This document shows, one piece after another, positions 41,958-50,826 of a stretch of 64,000 nucleotides of DNA. How positions within the stretch are numbered: position 1 is the stretch's first letter; every line of letters begins with the position of its first letter. The DNA lies in contig NZ_JAGHQW010000002.1 in assembly GCF_017744115.1 (NCBI RefSeq), positions 148,763 through 212,762 of the forward strand, given 5' to 3'. The stretch comes from Salinisphaera sp. G21_0 (GTDB lineage: Bacteria; Pseudomonadota; Gammaproteobacteria; Pseudomonadales; Endozoicomonadaceae). Position numbers and translations under genes: made by a program. Below the pieces are notes generated by a model. That model saw nothing but the letters and a program-made list of their open reading frames with translations. It did not search any database and was not told where the DNA came from.

Positions 41958-43367
41958 ATGAACATAGAATGCTTGTATTTTTATGATATTGACCTGGTCT
42001 GGGCCGCCAGCAGGCAAGGCTATATCGGAATACACAATGTGCTGCAAGCCAACGAAACTGATTCACCTCCTCCATATGATCTGGCATGGGCAGCCGTGAA
42101 TGGGCAAATAGAGACCATCAACGAACTTCTTGACAATGGAGCTGTTCCCTGTCTGTCTACCTATGCCTTATCGTTGGCAGCCGGCCAGGGGTATGCCGAC
42201 ATCGTCGATATTCTGCTGGCCCACGGTGCCACTCCACATCAATCACCGGATGCATTGGTGTGGGCCGCCCAGAATGGTCATATTGTGATTTTCAACACCC
42301 TGCTGGCCAACGGTGCCACTCCGCACCAGTCGCCAGACGCCCTGGTAAAGGCCGCTAAAAACGGGCACACCGACATCGTTAACATCCTGCTGGCCCACGG
42401 AGCCGCACCCAGCCTCGCTCCATTTGCCCTGTCACTGGCAGCCCGGAATGGGCATGCCGGGATCGTAGAAACGCTGCTGGCCCACGGAGCCACCCCCCAA
42501 CAATCACCAGAAGCCCTGGTGTGGGCCATCCAAAAGGGTCACAGCACGATTGTCAACACCCTGCTGAGTCATGGAGCCGACCTTAACCAGTGCCCGAAGG
42601 CCTTAGTGTGGGCCGCTGAGAATGGTCACGTTGAGACGATCAAGACATTGCTGAACAAAGGAGCCCCCCCGGAGTATTGTCCAGAAGCATTGGTGCAAGC
42701 CTCAAGAAAGGGACAGCTTGAGATCGTTAACGCTCTGTTAGCCAAAGGTGCCAACCTCCATCGGTCGCCAGCGGCCCTGGATTATGCCGTAACTAATGGG
42801 TACGTCGAGATCACCAGCGCATTGCTGACCACCGGAGCCACACCTCAACAGTTATCCAGGGCCCTGGTCTGTGCCGCTACAAGAGGACATGCAGGGGTCG
42901 TCCACACTTTGCTGGCCTATGGTGCCATCCCACACCACTCTCCAGATGCCCTCGTGATTGCCGCCCGTGAGGGTCACATTCAGGTTGTCAGCTTGCTGTT
43001 GGCCAACGGTGCGACTACCCATCAGTCTCCTGAAGCCCTGGTGCAAGCCTCCTCGAATGGCCATGTCAGTATCGTTAAAACTTTACTGACACACGGAGCC
43101 AACCTCCACCAGTCACCGTTAGCCCTGTCCTGGGCATTCAGGAAAGGACAAACCGAAATCACTTACCTTCTGAAAAACCACATACCCGAATTACAATGCC
43201 AACAACCAACGCCTCTGCAACTGTACGCACGAACGTGCATCCGTAACCGATTGATCGAAAATCTGAACATCTGTGGGCAACCGTTGCGTCCAGCAATTGA
43301 AGCACTGCCACTACCCGATCAATTGAAGAAGTTTATCTATAACCCACTGCTTCCAACACCTTCCTGA
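41958..43367 (+). CDS. Ankyrin-repeat protein with C-terminal SOCS-box-like motif; candidate effector
   Basis: 469 residues. From residue 1 to about 410 it is a solenoid of at least 12 complete ankyrin-like repeats with an exact 29-residue period (typical unit S-P-x-A-L-V-W-A-A-x-N-G-H-x-x-I-V-x-x-L-L-x-x-G-A), four residues shorter than canonical 33. The C-terminus (417-469) carries P419-L420-x3-A424-x3-I428-R-N-R-L, then L-P-L-P at 450-453 followed by D-Q-L-K-K-F-I-Y: the layout of an elongin BC box plus Cul5 box in animal ASB proteins, with Ala for the BC-box Cys. Start at 41958 (GGTGA upstream); the frame is open back to 41871 inside the MITE. No signal peptide; secretion and host role are inference. 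Confidence 0.8.
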   Translation: MNIECLYFYDIDLVWAASRQGYIGIHNVLQANETDSPPPYDLAWAAVNGQIETINELLDNGAVPCLSTYALSLAAGQGYADIVDILLAHGATPHQSPDALVWAAQNGHIVIFNTLLANGATPHQSPDALVKAAKNGHTDIVNILLAHGAAPSLAPFALSLAARNGHAGIVETLLAHGATPQQSPEALVWAIQKGHSTIVNTLLSHGADLNQCPKALVWAAENGHVETIKTLLNKGAPPEYCPEALVQASRKGQLEIVNALLAKGANLHRSPAALDYAVTNGYVEITSALLTTGATPQQLSRALVCAATRGHAGVVHTLLAYGAIPHHSPDALVIAAREGHIQVVSLLLANGATTHQSPEALVQASSNGHVSIVKTLLTHGANLHQSPLALSWAFRKGQTEITYLLKNHIPELQCQQPTPLQLYARTCIRNRLIENLNICGQPLRPAIEALPLPDQLKKFIYNPLLPTPS

Positions 43368-43487
43368 AAAACTGAGGCAGAAGAGATCAAGGTGGATAAC
43401 CTCAAACCACCCGACCCGGTTTCTGTTCATGCCAGCTTTCAGTTCCTGTATCATCTCCCCCCATAGAAATACCACGATGGAACCTGA

Positions 43488-45785
43488 ATGAGCAGCAAAC
43501 CGGCGGACACTTCTGACGCAGCAAATGATCAAGCAACCACTGAACAGTCCGTCTCCGCCAGGCTTATCGCAGAAAAATTTATCAGAGTCGCTATCCCTTC
43601 ACCTCTAAGGCAATTGTTCGACTATTTGCCGCCAGACACGCATTCTGGCATGGCCATTAGCCCCGGCAGCCGAGTTATCGTGCCTTTTGGCCCACGGCAA
43701 ATGGTGGGGATCGTTCTCTCCATCGAATCCAGCACTGACATTCCTGCCAATAAGCTGAAACAAGTCATCTCTGTCCTGGATGAAGAGGCTCTTGTTCCAG
43801 AGGATATTATCCAGCTATGCCAGTGGGCAGCCCGTTATTACCATCACAGCATCGGAGAAACCCTGCACCAGGCTCTGCCGAAAAACCTGCGCCTGGGAAA
43901 ACCGGCATCCACCGGCAGCATTCCTTTCTGGTACCCACTTATGGAACTGGACAGTGAGTTACGAAACCAACTGAAGCGAGCAAAAAAGCAGCTGGCCGCC
44001 CTGACGCTGATTGGTGAAAATCCTCACGGCATCAGCGCCACGGAGCTCCATGAATACGGTTTCAGCAAGAGCACTCTAAAAGAGCTGGTCAAAAAAGGAT
44101 TAATCCATTCCCGGGACGTTGAGCCTTCCCCACGCCTGTTTACCGAAACCACCACCCCACTGAAGTCTGCCCACCTTCAGCTGAACGAAGAACAGGCGTT
44201 TGCCTGTGAAGCCATTACCGATGGTCTGGGATCCTATCGCACCTATCTTCTGGAAGGCATCACCGGCAGTGGCAAAACCGAAGTGTATCTGCAGGCTATT
44301 TCAGCAGCATTGACCAACGGTAAGCAGACATTAGTACTGATTCCGGAAATCGGCCTCACGCCTCAGACGGTCAGGCGCTTTCGTGATCGTTTCAATGTAC
44401 CGGTTGCCTGCCTGCATTCGGGGCTCAGCGATGGTGAACGATTACAAGGCTGGCTCGAAGCGGCCAGAGGTTCGGCGGGCATATTGATTGCCACCCGTTC
44501 AGGCATTTTCACCCCAATGCCACACCTTGGGCTTATTATTGTCGATGAGGAGCATGACGGCTCTTATAAGCAGCAGGAAAGCCTTCGATATAACGCCAGG
44601 GATCTTGCCATATTCCGTGGCAGCCAATGCCACTGTCCGGTCGTCCTTGGATCGGCAACCCCTTCTCTGGAAACGCTACACAATACGCATCAGGGAAAAT
44701 ACACCCAGCTTCACCTGAAGCAGAGAGCGGGGAATGCACGTCCACCCGCCATGGAGTTACTGGATATGCGCCACCAGGTTCTGAAAGACGGCTTATCCAC
44801 AGAACTGCTGCAAAGAATGGCTGCTCATCTTGGACGAGGCAATCAGGTGATGGTTTTCCTGAACCGTCGTGGCTATGCGCCATCCATGATCTGTCAGGAC
44901 TGCGGCACCATTATCGACTGCCCGCACTGCGATGCGCATATGACCATTCACCGTTACCCTCCCCATATGCACTGCCATCATTGTGATCTGCAACAGGCCA
45001 TCCCATGGCAGTGCCCATCGTGCCGGAGCCGTAAGCTTCAACCTGTTGGCCAGGGTACAGAGCGGACAGAGCAGACCCTCAGCCAACACTTCTCCGGTTA
45101 TCCCGTGCTGAGAATCGATCGGGACACCACTCGCAGAAAACAGGCGTTGAGCGATATGCTGGAGGAAGTACAATCCGGCAAACCCTGCATACTGCTGGGC
45201 ACACAGATGCTGGCGAAAGGACACCACTTCCCGAATGTGACCCTGGTTGCCATCGTCAATGCCGATGCCGGGCTGTTCAGCTCTGACTTCAGAGGACCGG
45301 AAAGGACCGGCCAATTGATTATGCAGGTGGCGGGGCGAGCAGGACGGGGGAATAAGCCCGGACAGGTTATTATTCAAACCTATAATCCAGAACACCCTGC
45401 TCTCCAGCTTCTGTCCATGAACGACTACAGCCGTTTTGCCAGCAGTCTGTTTATGGAAAGAAAAAGCCTGAATCTTCCCCCGGAGGGATATTTAACCCTG
45501 GTTCGATCAGAGTCGGTTAATCAGGGGGAAAGTGAAACCCTGCTCTCAGCCCTGAGACACTATGCTGAGCGGGCAGCCGAAGGCAGCAATGTTCGGTTAC
45601 TGGGTCCGATTCCAGCCCCCATGGAAAAGCGTCAGGGACGCTACCGCTGGCACCTTCTTATCCAGGGAAAAAGCAGAAATCATTTACACGCAGTGGTGAG
45701 TAGCGTTGTCTGCTACCTGGAAAGCCACCGGCTTCCCAGGCAACTGAAGTGGACGGTAGATATTGACCCTCAGGAGATGAGCTAG
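43488..45785 (+). CDS. priA: Primosomal replication restart helicase PriA
   Basis: 765 residues. 3'-5' helicase that reloads replication forks. N-terminal 3'-DNA-end binding domain (R-Q-L-F-D-Y), Walker A G-I-T-G-S-G-K-T-E-V-Y at about 257, D-E-E-H-D, G-S-A-T-P-S-L-E, and the zinc-binding insert with eight Cys beginning C-Q-D-C-G and ending C-P-S-C, then G-T-Q-M-L-A-K-G-H. Overlaps the convergent DUF2059-like gene by four bases. Confidence 0.97.
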   Translation: MSSKPADTSDAANDQATTEQSVSARLIAEKFIRVAIPSPLRQLFDYLPPDTHSGMAISPGSRVIVPFGPRQMVGIVLSIESSTDIPANKLKQVISVLDEEALVPEDIIQLCQWAARYYHHSIGETLHQALPKNLRLGKPASTGSIPFWYPLMELDSELRNQLKRAKKQLAALTLIGENPHGISATELHEYGFSKSTLKELVKKGLIHSRDVEPSPRLFTETTTPLKSAHLQLNEEQAFACEAITDGLGSYRTYLLEGITGSGKTEVYLQAISAALTNGKQTLVLIPEIGLTPQTVRRFRDRFNVPVACLHSGLSDGERLQGWLEAARGSAGILIATRSGIFTPMPHLGLIIVDEEHDGSYKQQESLRYNARDLAIFRGSQCHCPVVLGSATPSLETLHNTHQGKYTQLHLKQRAGNARPPAMELLDMRHQVLKDGLSTELLQRMAAHLGRGNQVMVFLNRRGYAPSMICQDCGTIIDCPHCDAHMTIHRYPPHMHCHHCDLQQAIPWQCPSCRSRKLQPVGQGTERTEQTLSQHFSGYPVLRIDRDTTRRKQALSDMLEEVQSGKPCILLGTQMLAKGHHFPNVTLVAIVNADAGLFSSDFRGPERTGQLIMQVAGRAGRGNKPGQVIIQTYNPEHPALQLLSMNDYSRFASSLFMERKSLNLPPEGYLTLVRSESVNQGESETLLSALRHYAERAAEGSNVRLLGPIPAPMEKRQGRYRWHLLIQGKSRNHLHAVVSSVVCYLESHRLPRQLKWTVDIDPQEMS

Positions 45786-46549
45786 AGCATCCGCGATATA
45801 GCCTGAATTTGCCCCCTCTGGAAGTTCTGCATAGCACTTTTCCGGGCAAAGTCGAGATATCTCCGGATATCACTGTCTGGCAGGGATTTATAAGTGTAGA
45901 GAAAGATATCCCGCATTCTTTCCGGCATATCTTTCCGGATATAGGGCTTCTCCCGGGCTTTCAACACCTGGGCAGGTCTCATTGGCTGCTCGGCACCCGC
46001 GGGCATGACCTCCCGAAGCATCCTCTGTGCTCCCACTGAAGCACTGGCAGCCAGCTCGGTACTCAGCTCAACAGCATCAAGTGCTTCCATCAACTCTTCT
46101 ATTAAAATTATCCGGCTATTTCTGGGCAGCTCCGCCGACAGTTTTTCCCGGATATATTTCTCCATTTTTGCCTGATTGGCAGGATCACTGGCTTCGGCCT
46201 CAAGGCGGAGAATTTTCTTACCCAGGGGCGATCCGAACCAGTCAATCAACCGGTCCAATTCACCCACCGACAACGCTTCATCCAGAGTTACTTTCATGGA
46301 AGCCCGAAAAAAGTCGGGACTATAGCGAATTTTGACCACCTGATTGACCGTATCCACAACTGGCTCAGGAATCGGATATTTCTGCTGCTGAAGAGTCATA
46401 CTGTCGTGTATCCAGTCAAGCTGACGTTCCAGCCCTGTCTGGTCATAAAGTTTATCCAACAGCTGATGCTTTGCAGGTGATGCCAATGCATTGGCAATAA
46501 AAAGCAGGGGAGCAAACAAACCTACAACTACTAATCTCTTTCCGTCCAT
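45782..46549 (-). CDS. Secreted DUF2059-like protein
   Basis: 255 residues. A signal peptide (about 1-24, L-V-V-V-G-L-F-A-P-L-L-F-I) implies periplasmic location. The body is helical and includes Y-K-S-L-P-D-S-D-I-R-R-Y-L-D-F, resembling the DUF2059 motif, so family assignment is tentative. I start at 46549, just before the signal peptide; the frame is open to 46666 but those 39 residues do not look like a signal sequence. Function unknown. 130 bp upstream lies the end of rsmE's neighbourhood; the 3' end overlaps priA. Confidence 0.7.
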   Translation of the reverse strand: MDGKRLVVVGLFAPLLFIANALASPAKHQLLDKLYDQTGLERQLDWIHDSMTLQQQKYPIPEPVVDTVNQVVKIRYSPDFFRASMKVTLDEALSVGELDRLIDWFGSPLGKKILRLEAEASDPANQAKMEKYIREKLSAELPRNSRIILIEELMEALDAVELSTELAASASVGAQRMLREVMPAGAEQPMRPAQVLKAREKPYIRKDMPERMRDIFLYTYKSLPDSDIRRYLDFARKSAMQNFQRGQIQAISRML

Positions 46550-46679
46550 AGTCAGAGCCGTGTTGGTACCGTTTATTGTGAAACAGTCAGTTAATATATC
46601 TGGAAACTCACTGTATGGAGTGAGCGACAGTGACTGCATTATCGCCAGAACGCTCACCTTTACCATACTCTGTTGAGTA

Positions 46680-47390
46680 TCAATCGTAAAGTTTGCTGAC
46701 GATGGCCGTTACCGCAGTTTCGACCCGTAAAATACGTGGTCCAAGATGGATCCTGTGAAACCCGGCCTGTTCCAGTTTATCCACTTCATAGTCAATAAAG
46801 CCCCCTTCCGGACCAATAGCCAGCACAGCAGGCCCGGAAATCTGATGCGGGCAGCTTTCGCCCCCTAGCGGATGAGCCACCAATCCCAGCTTTCCTGCCA
46901 CCAGGGTCGGCAAACGATCTTCCACAAAAGGTTTGAAACGCTTTTCAAGAATCACTTCTGGCATGATCGTATCCCGGGCCTGTTCAAGACCCAGTATCAG
47001 CTGCTCACGCACTTTCCCGGGGCTTAACCAGGGGGACTGCCAGAAACTTTTTTCAACCCGATAACTGTTCATCAGGATAATCTTTTTAACACCCAGCGCC
47101 GTTAGATGCTGGAGTGAACGTTTGAGCATTTTGGGCCGGGGTAAAGCCAGCAGAACCGTCAAAGGCAGGGCCGGAGGGGGAGGCGTATTCAGCTTCACCT
47201 CAAGACGCATTATTTCTGAAGACAGATGAGTAATTTTCCCCGTACCCATGTTGCCATTCACCAGGCCAACACGCAGCACATCGCCTTTACTGGCCTGATG
47301 AACATCCAGCACATGCCTTAACTGTCGCTGGTCCAGCTCTGCATGCCATTCATCAATAAAGTGTTGTTGCTCAAGGAGGAGAAGATTCAT
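46680..47390 (-). CDS. rsmE: 16S rRNA (uracil-1498-N3) methyltransferase RsmE
   Basis: 236 residues. SPOUT-class SAM enzyme methylating U1498 in 16S rRNA. The knot motifs I-G-P-E-G-G-F and L-G-P-R-I-L-R-V-E-T-A are intact and the N-terminal PUA-like domain contains Q-L-R-H-V-L-D-V. Stands between the DUF2059-like gene and a small hypothetical. Confidence 0.95.
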   Translation of the reverse strand: MNLLLLEQQHFIDEWHAELDQRQLRHVLDVHQASKGDVLRVGLVNGNMGTGKITHLSSEIMRLEVKLNTPPPPALPLTVLLALPRPKMLKRSLQHLTALGVKKIILMNSYRVEKSFWQSPWLSPGKVREQLILGLEQARDTIMPEVILEKRFKPFVEDRLPTLVAGKLGLVAHPLGGESCPHQISGPAVLAIGPEGGFIDYEVDKLEQAGFHRIHLGPRILRVETAVTAIVSKLYD

Positions 47391-47481
47391 CTAAACAGCC
47401 ATACGCTGATAAGCCAGTTAATCAGCAGGGAACTGAAACTGACACATTCATATAAAAGGAAAATCAGAGCACCCAGAGTGC

Positions 47482-47775
47482 TTAAAAAGCGACGCCTTTC
47501 CGATAATCATCCACAAGCCGGTCAATCTCATCAAGTACCCGATCAATGGCTACCGACGATAGCTTGATCTTATCAGATACCAACTCATCCCTTAACTCAT
47601 CCACAGTCAAAAAATCACTCGAAAGCGATGCTTTAAGTGGGTGAAAAACCGGATCAGAGAGTAGCCAGAGCAGGCCGTTCTGGACCACCTCGATGGGAAC
47701 GTCAAATGGTGAATGATGGTAAATGCGGTCAGAATTAAACTCTTCCTGACCATCTGAGAAGTGGGGATATGGCAT
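47482..47775 (-). CDS. Small hypothetical protein
   Basis: 97 residues, acidic, soluble, no signal peptide. The start at 47775 is set by GGAGGAAGT just upstream; the frame is open to 47955 but the upstream part crosses the 14-bp tandem repeat and is not needed. Features seen: an N-terminal polar stretch (M-P-Y-P-H-F-S-D-G), W-L-L-S-D-P-V-F-H-P-L in the middle and a helical C-terminus (V-L-D-E-I-D-R-L-V-D-D-Y). Family not recognised. Real by RBS and composition. Confidence 0.7.
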   Translation of the reverse strand: MPYPHFSDGQEEFNSDRIYHHSPFDVPIEVVQNGLLWLLSDPVFHPLKASLSSDFLTVDELRDELVSDKIKLSSVAIDRVLDEIDRLVDDYRKGVAF

Positions 47776-47816
47776 ACTTCCTCCCTGAAACAACCGTATC
47801 ATAGGATAGCATAGCA

Positions 47817-47872
47817 CCCGTCTGGGCGACCCCGTCTGGGCGACCCCGTCTGGGCGACCCCGTCTGGGCAAG
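47817..47872. repeat. 14-bp tandem repeat, four copies
   Basis: Unit CCCGTCTGGGCGAC, three perfect copies plus a fourth ending CAAG. Lies 42 bp upstream of the 97-residue gene's start, in its probable promoter region. Length 14 means copy changes would not keep a reading frame. Confidence 0.9.
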
Positions 47873-48040
47873 CAGATAGCGAGGATGGTAAAAATTGAGG
47901 AAAAAATCCTGTTTTTGAGAGGAATCAGTGATTCTAATAGCCGGGCAAACCTCACCTTCAGATCAATTGGCTACCTCGCAGGACTGCATGGATGCTGGAG
48001 CCGCGAAGATCATGCCATTCGCGGACAGCTTTCCGTGGAC

Positions 48041-49324
48041 TTACTCAAAAAAATTCTCGTCATTCTGCATATCTAACTTCTCCATAGGCATGAGAGGTAG
48101 CAGAGGCACAGCTTCATTATTAGTACGATCAGTAATCTGGTCACCCGGACAACCCAAATCTCTTTGATTCTGGACCAGAGTATCTCGAATAGACCCCTTG
48201 CAGATATCTCTCAGGCTAGAGGCCTGAGTATCTGGCATCGACCGGAGTAAGCTGATAATCTCTTCCGATTGGGCTACAGATATTGCTGATTTCCTACCAG
48301 TATTCACATTGCATCTGCTAGCGACGGCTACGGCGATCTTACTCTTCTGGTCAGGCAATACTGAATTGTGCTTGTTTACCACATACTCCAGCAGTTTATC
48401 CATACTGTTTTTGCCTGCATATTCAAGCCAGGTAAATTCTTTTTTATCTCTCTGATTGCCATTTACGCCATGCTCCAGCAACAAACAGGCTATCATGCCG
48501 CCGAAGACGTTATTGTTCTTTTTAGACATACACAGCCAATGCAATGGTGTCTGGCCAGACTTATTGAGTGCCATGACATCCGCTCCCAGCGTCAATAAGG
48601 TCTCTGCCGCACCCAGTCCATTATTACCGGCGGCAATGTGCAATGGCGTATTGCCATGTCGATCACGGCTATTAATGATATCAGTGGAACGAACAGTACC
48701 GTCAATGCCAGCACCCCCCTGCTCCGCTATACGCTTGATCAATCCGGGGAAGTTGTACCTGGCGGCATGATGAACAGGCTTGCAGCCATTGCGATCCGCT
48801 GTGTGCTGATTGGCTCCCGCCCCAAGCAAGGCCTCCAGGCCCAGAAGTCTTGCTTTGTGCTCTTCAGGCTCACTGGCAAAACGACAAACGAATTTGGCTT
48901 TCTCAACCCTGGCTCCACAAAGCAATGCCAGTGGCGTAAAACCATTTCCATCAACAACATTGATATCTGTTACCTGTCCCGTGGCGATGATGGCTGCCAC
49001 CGCCTCTCCATTGCCTGATATGGCCGCTGAGTGCAATGGATTACAATCTCGCAAGTCACCGGCAGTAATCTGTGTATTCAAATCAACGTCATTAGAAAGG
49101 AAATTCTGAATCTGCTCCAGCTTAACCACCTTATGACTCTCCAAGTCAACACATAAACGCCTGGTTAAAAGAACCCTACCGGGTTCAATGGCTGGCATTA
49201 CATCCGGTAAAGCACTGACACCGTTGACATTACCATTTGCCGGGGCCTGGTTCTGCCCTGACCCGAAAGACATGGATTGTAGATCGGGCGCAATAGCGCT
49301 GCATAAATCTCTGTAAGGATTCAT
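48041..49324 (-). CDS. Ankyrin-repeat protein with C-terminal BC-box/SOCS-like motif; candidate effector
   Basis: 427 residues, start backed by GAGGTGACAG. About six canonical ankyrin repeats lie between residues 95 and 330, with clear units N-P-L-H-S-A-A, G-F-T-P-L-A-L, G-C-K-P-V-H-H-A-A, G-N-T-P-L-H-I-A-A and G-Q-T-P-L-H-W-L. The C-terminus has S370-L371-R-D-I-C375-K-G-S-I379-R-D-T-L, an exact match to the elongin C-binding BC-box pattern [APST]-L-x3-C-x3-[AILV] with the usual I-R-x-x-L extension, then an L-P-rich stretch (408-417, L-L-P-L-M-P-M-E-K-L) in the Cul5-box place. No signal peptide. Sequence outside the tail is unrelated in repeat type to the ankyrin protein at 41958. Host function is inference. 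Confidence 0.82.
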   Translation of the reverse strand: MNPYRDLCSAIAPDLQSMSFGSGQNQAPANGNVNGVSALPDVMPAIEPGRVLLTRRLCVDLESHKVVKLEQIQNFLSNDVDLNTQITAGDLRDCNPLHSAAISGNGEAVAAIIATGQVTDINVVDGNGFTPLALLCGARVEKAKFVCRFASEPEEHKARLLGLEALLGAGANQHTADRNGCKPVHHAARYNFPGLIKRIAEQGGAGIDGTVRSTDIINSRDRHGNTPLHIAAGNNGLGAAETLLTLGADVMALNKSGQTPLHWLCMSKKNNNVFGGMIACLLLEHGVNGNQRDKKEFTWLEYAGKNSMDKLLEYVVNKHNSVLPDQKSKIAVAVASRCNVNTGRKSAISVAQSEEIISLLRSMPDTQASSLRDICKGSIRDTLVQNQRDLGCPGDQITDRTNNEAVPLLPLMPMEKLDMQNDENFFE

Positions 49325-49474
49325 CTGTCACCTCAGGTAATCTACCTATCATCATTCAATCTTTAACTTGATGATAAATATGACCGACGAAACAGGAAAA
49401 CGTTCAATACTTCTTCGCCTAAAGTGATAACCGTCATGCTTTAAGACAACTGTAATGAGCATTAAAACAGAGTG

Positions 49475-50269
49475 CTATGCTTCCGCCTCATCCGGTTTCC
49501 GGCTTTTCACAAACCGGGCAAAGAGAATTCCGCACTCAAACAACAGCCACATCGGAATGGCCAGCAGAGACTGGGAAATAACATCAGGCGGCGTCATGAT
49601 CATACCGATCACAAAGCAGCCAACCACCACGTATGGGCGCTTTTCCTTGAGGCTTTCGACCGTCGTCACCCCCGACCACACCAGCAGCACCGTCGCCACA
49701 GGGATTTCAAAAGCGATACCAAAGGCAAAGAACAGTTTCAGGATAAAATCCAGATAACTGTTGATATCCGTCATCACGGTGACTGACTCAGGGCCAACGG
49801 TGGTGAAAAACGAGAAAATCAAAGGGAAGACCACATAATAGGCAAAGGCAATGCCCAGGTAAAACAAAACAATACTGGCAACCAACAGGGGAATTGCGAT
49901 GACTTTCTCATGCCGATACAGGCCAGGCGCAATAAAGCCCCATGCCTGATGAAGAATAAATGGAATCGCAATAAACAGCGACAGCACAATGGTCAGCTTA
50001 AAGGGTGCCAGAAAGGGTGAGGCCACCTCGGTGGCAATCATGGTACTGCCTTCCGGCAGGCTGGCGCGGAGCGGTTCCGAGATATAAACGTAAATATCGT
50101 TGGCAAAGTAAAACAGCCCGGCAAAAACCACCAGCACGGCAACCAGGCTTTTCAGGATACGCCCACGCAGCTCAAGGAGGTGCTGAACGAGAGGCTGCTC
50201 TTTATCCTGCCCTGTTCCTTTCGTTGTCTGAGAATGATCCGAGTTTTTTCCCGACGTTCTTTGCGACAT
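49475..50269 (-). CDS. tatC: Twin-arginine translocase subunit TatC
   Basis: 264 residues. Polytopic receptor for twin-arginine signal peptides. Six membrane helices; conserved H-L-L-E-L-R-G-R near the N-terminus, F-I-A-P-G-L-Y-R-H-E-K and M-T-P-P-D-V-I-S-Q. The N-terminal 30 residues are polar, a little longer than in E. coli. 2 bp after tatB. Confidence 0.97.
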   Translation of the reverse strand: MSQRTSGKNSDHSQTTKGTGQDKEQPLVQHLLELRGRILKSLVAVLVVFAGLFYFANDIYVYISEPLRASLPEGSTMIATEVASPFLAPFKLTIVLSLFIAIPFILHQAWGFIAPGLYRHEKVIAIPLLVASIVLFYLGIAFAYYVVFPLIFSFFTTVGPESVTVMTDINSYLDFILKLFFAFGIAFEIPVATVLLVWSGVTTVESLKEKRPYVVVGCFVIGMIMTPPDVISQSLLAIPMWLLFECGILFARFVKSRKPDEAEA

Positions 50270-50271
50270 AG

Positions 50272-50691
50272 TTACTTACTGCCCTTTTCCTGAGACAGAC
50301 CAGCAGAGGTGTCATTCACTGCCTGTTTGTTAACACTGCCATCTCCACTCACTGAGCCACTGTCACCCCCGGGCGAAGTATTTACACCGGAAGACGTCTG
50401 GTCTTCAGCAGGATCAATGCTCACAGACTTTTTCAGATCATTGATCTGACTTTGAAACTGTTCGCGGGTTTTATGCAACTCTTTCATGACAGCTTCATTG
50501 TGCAATTGCTGCTTGATTCCGTCGGCATCAATCTCCCGCTCAAGCTCCTCTTTTACGGACTGGAAACTGCGACGAATTTTGCCCACCCAGTAAGCGGTTG
50601 TCCGGATGGCCCGGGGCAGGCGCTCCGGACCCAGCACCACCAGGGCAATTACGGCAACCAATAACAACTCTGTAAAACCTATATCAAGCAC
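50272..50691 (-). CDS. tatB: Twin-arginine translocase subunit TatB
   Basis: 139 residues. One N-terminal membrane helix with the family's M-L-D-I-G-F-T-E-L-L-L and V-L-G-P-E-R-L-P-R-A-I-R-T motifs, an amphipathic helix and a disordered Ser/Gly-rich tail. Partner of TatC in the receptor complex. Second gene of tatABC. Confidence 0.96.
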   Translation of the reverse strand: MLDIGFTELLLVAVIALVVLGPERLPRAIRTTAYWVGKIRRSFQSVKEELEREIDADGIKQQLHNEAVMKELHKTREQFQSQINDLKKSVSIDPAEDQTSSGVNTSPGGDSGSVSGDGSVNKQAVNDTSAGLSQEKGSK

Positions 50692-50826
50692 AGCGAACTA
50701 TCACACCTCTCGACTAGCCACTCAATCACCAAAGGGTAGCTGTAGTCTCCCCTGCATGAGGGGATCACACTTGGCTCAAAAGAACAGCTTCCGCCAGAAA
50801 ACAGGCCTGAAAGCCCTTTTATACAG

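Noticed and set aside
47817..47872. Possible CRISPR-like array
   Set aside because: The 14-bp units are directly adjacent with no spacers, and no cas gene is near.
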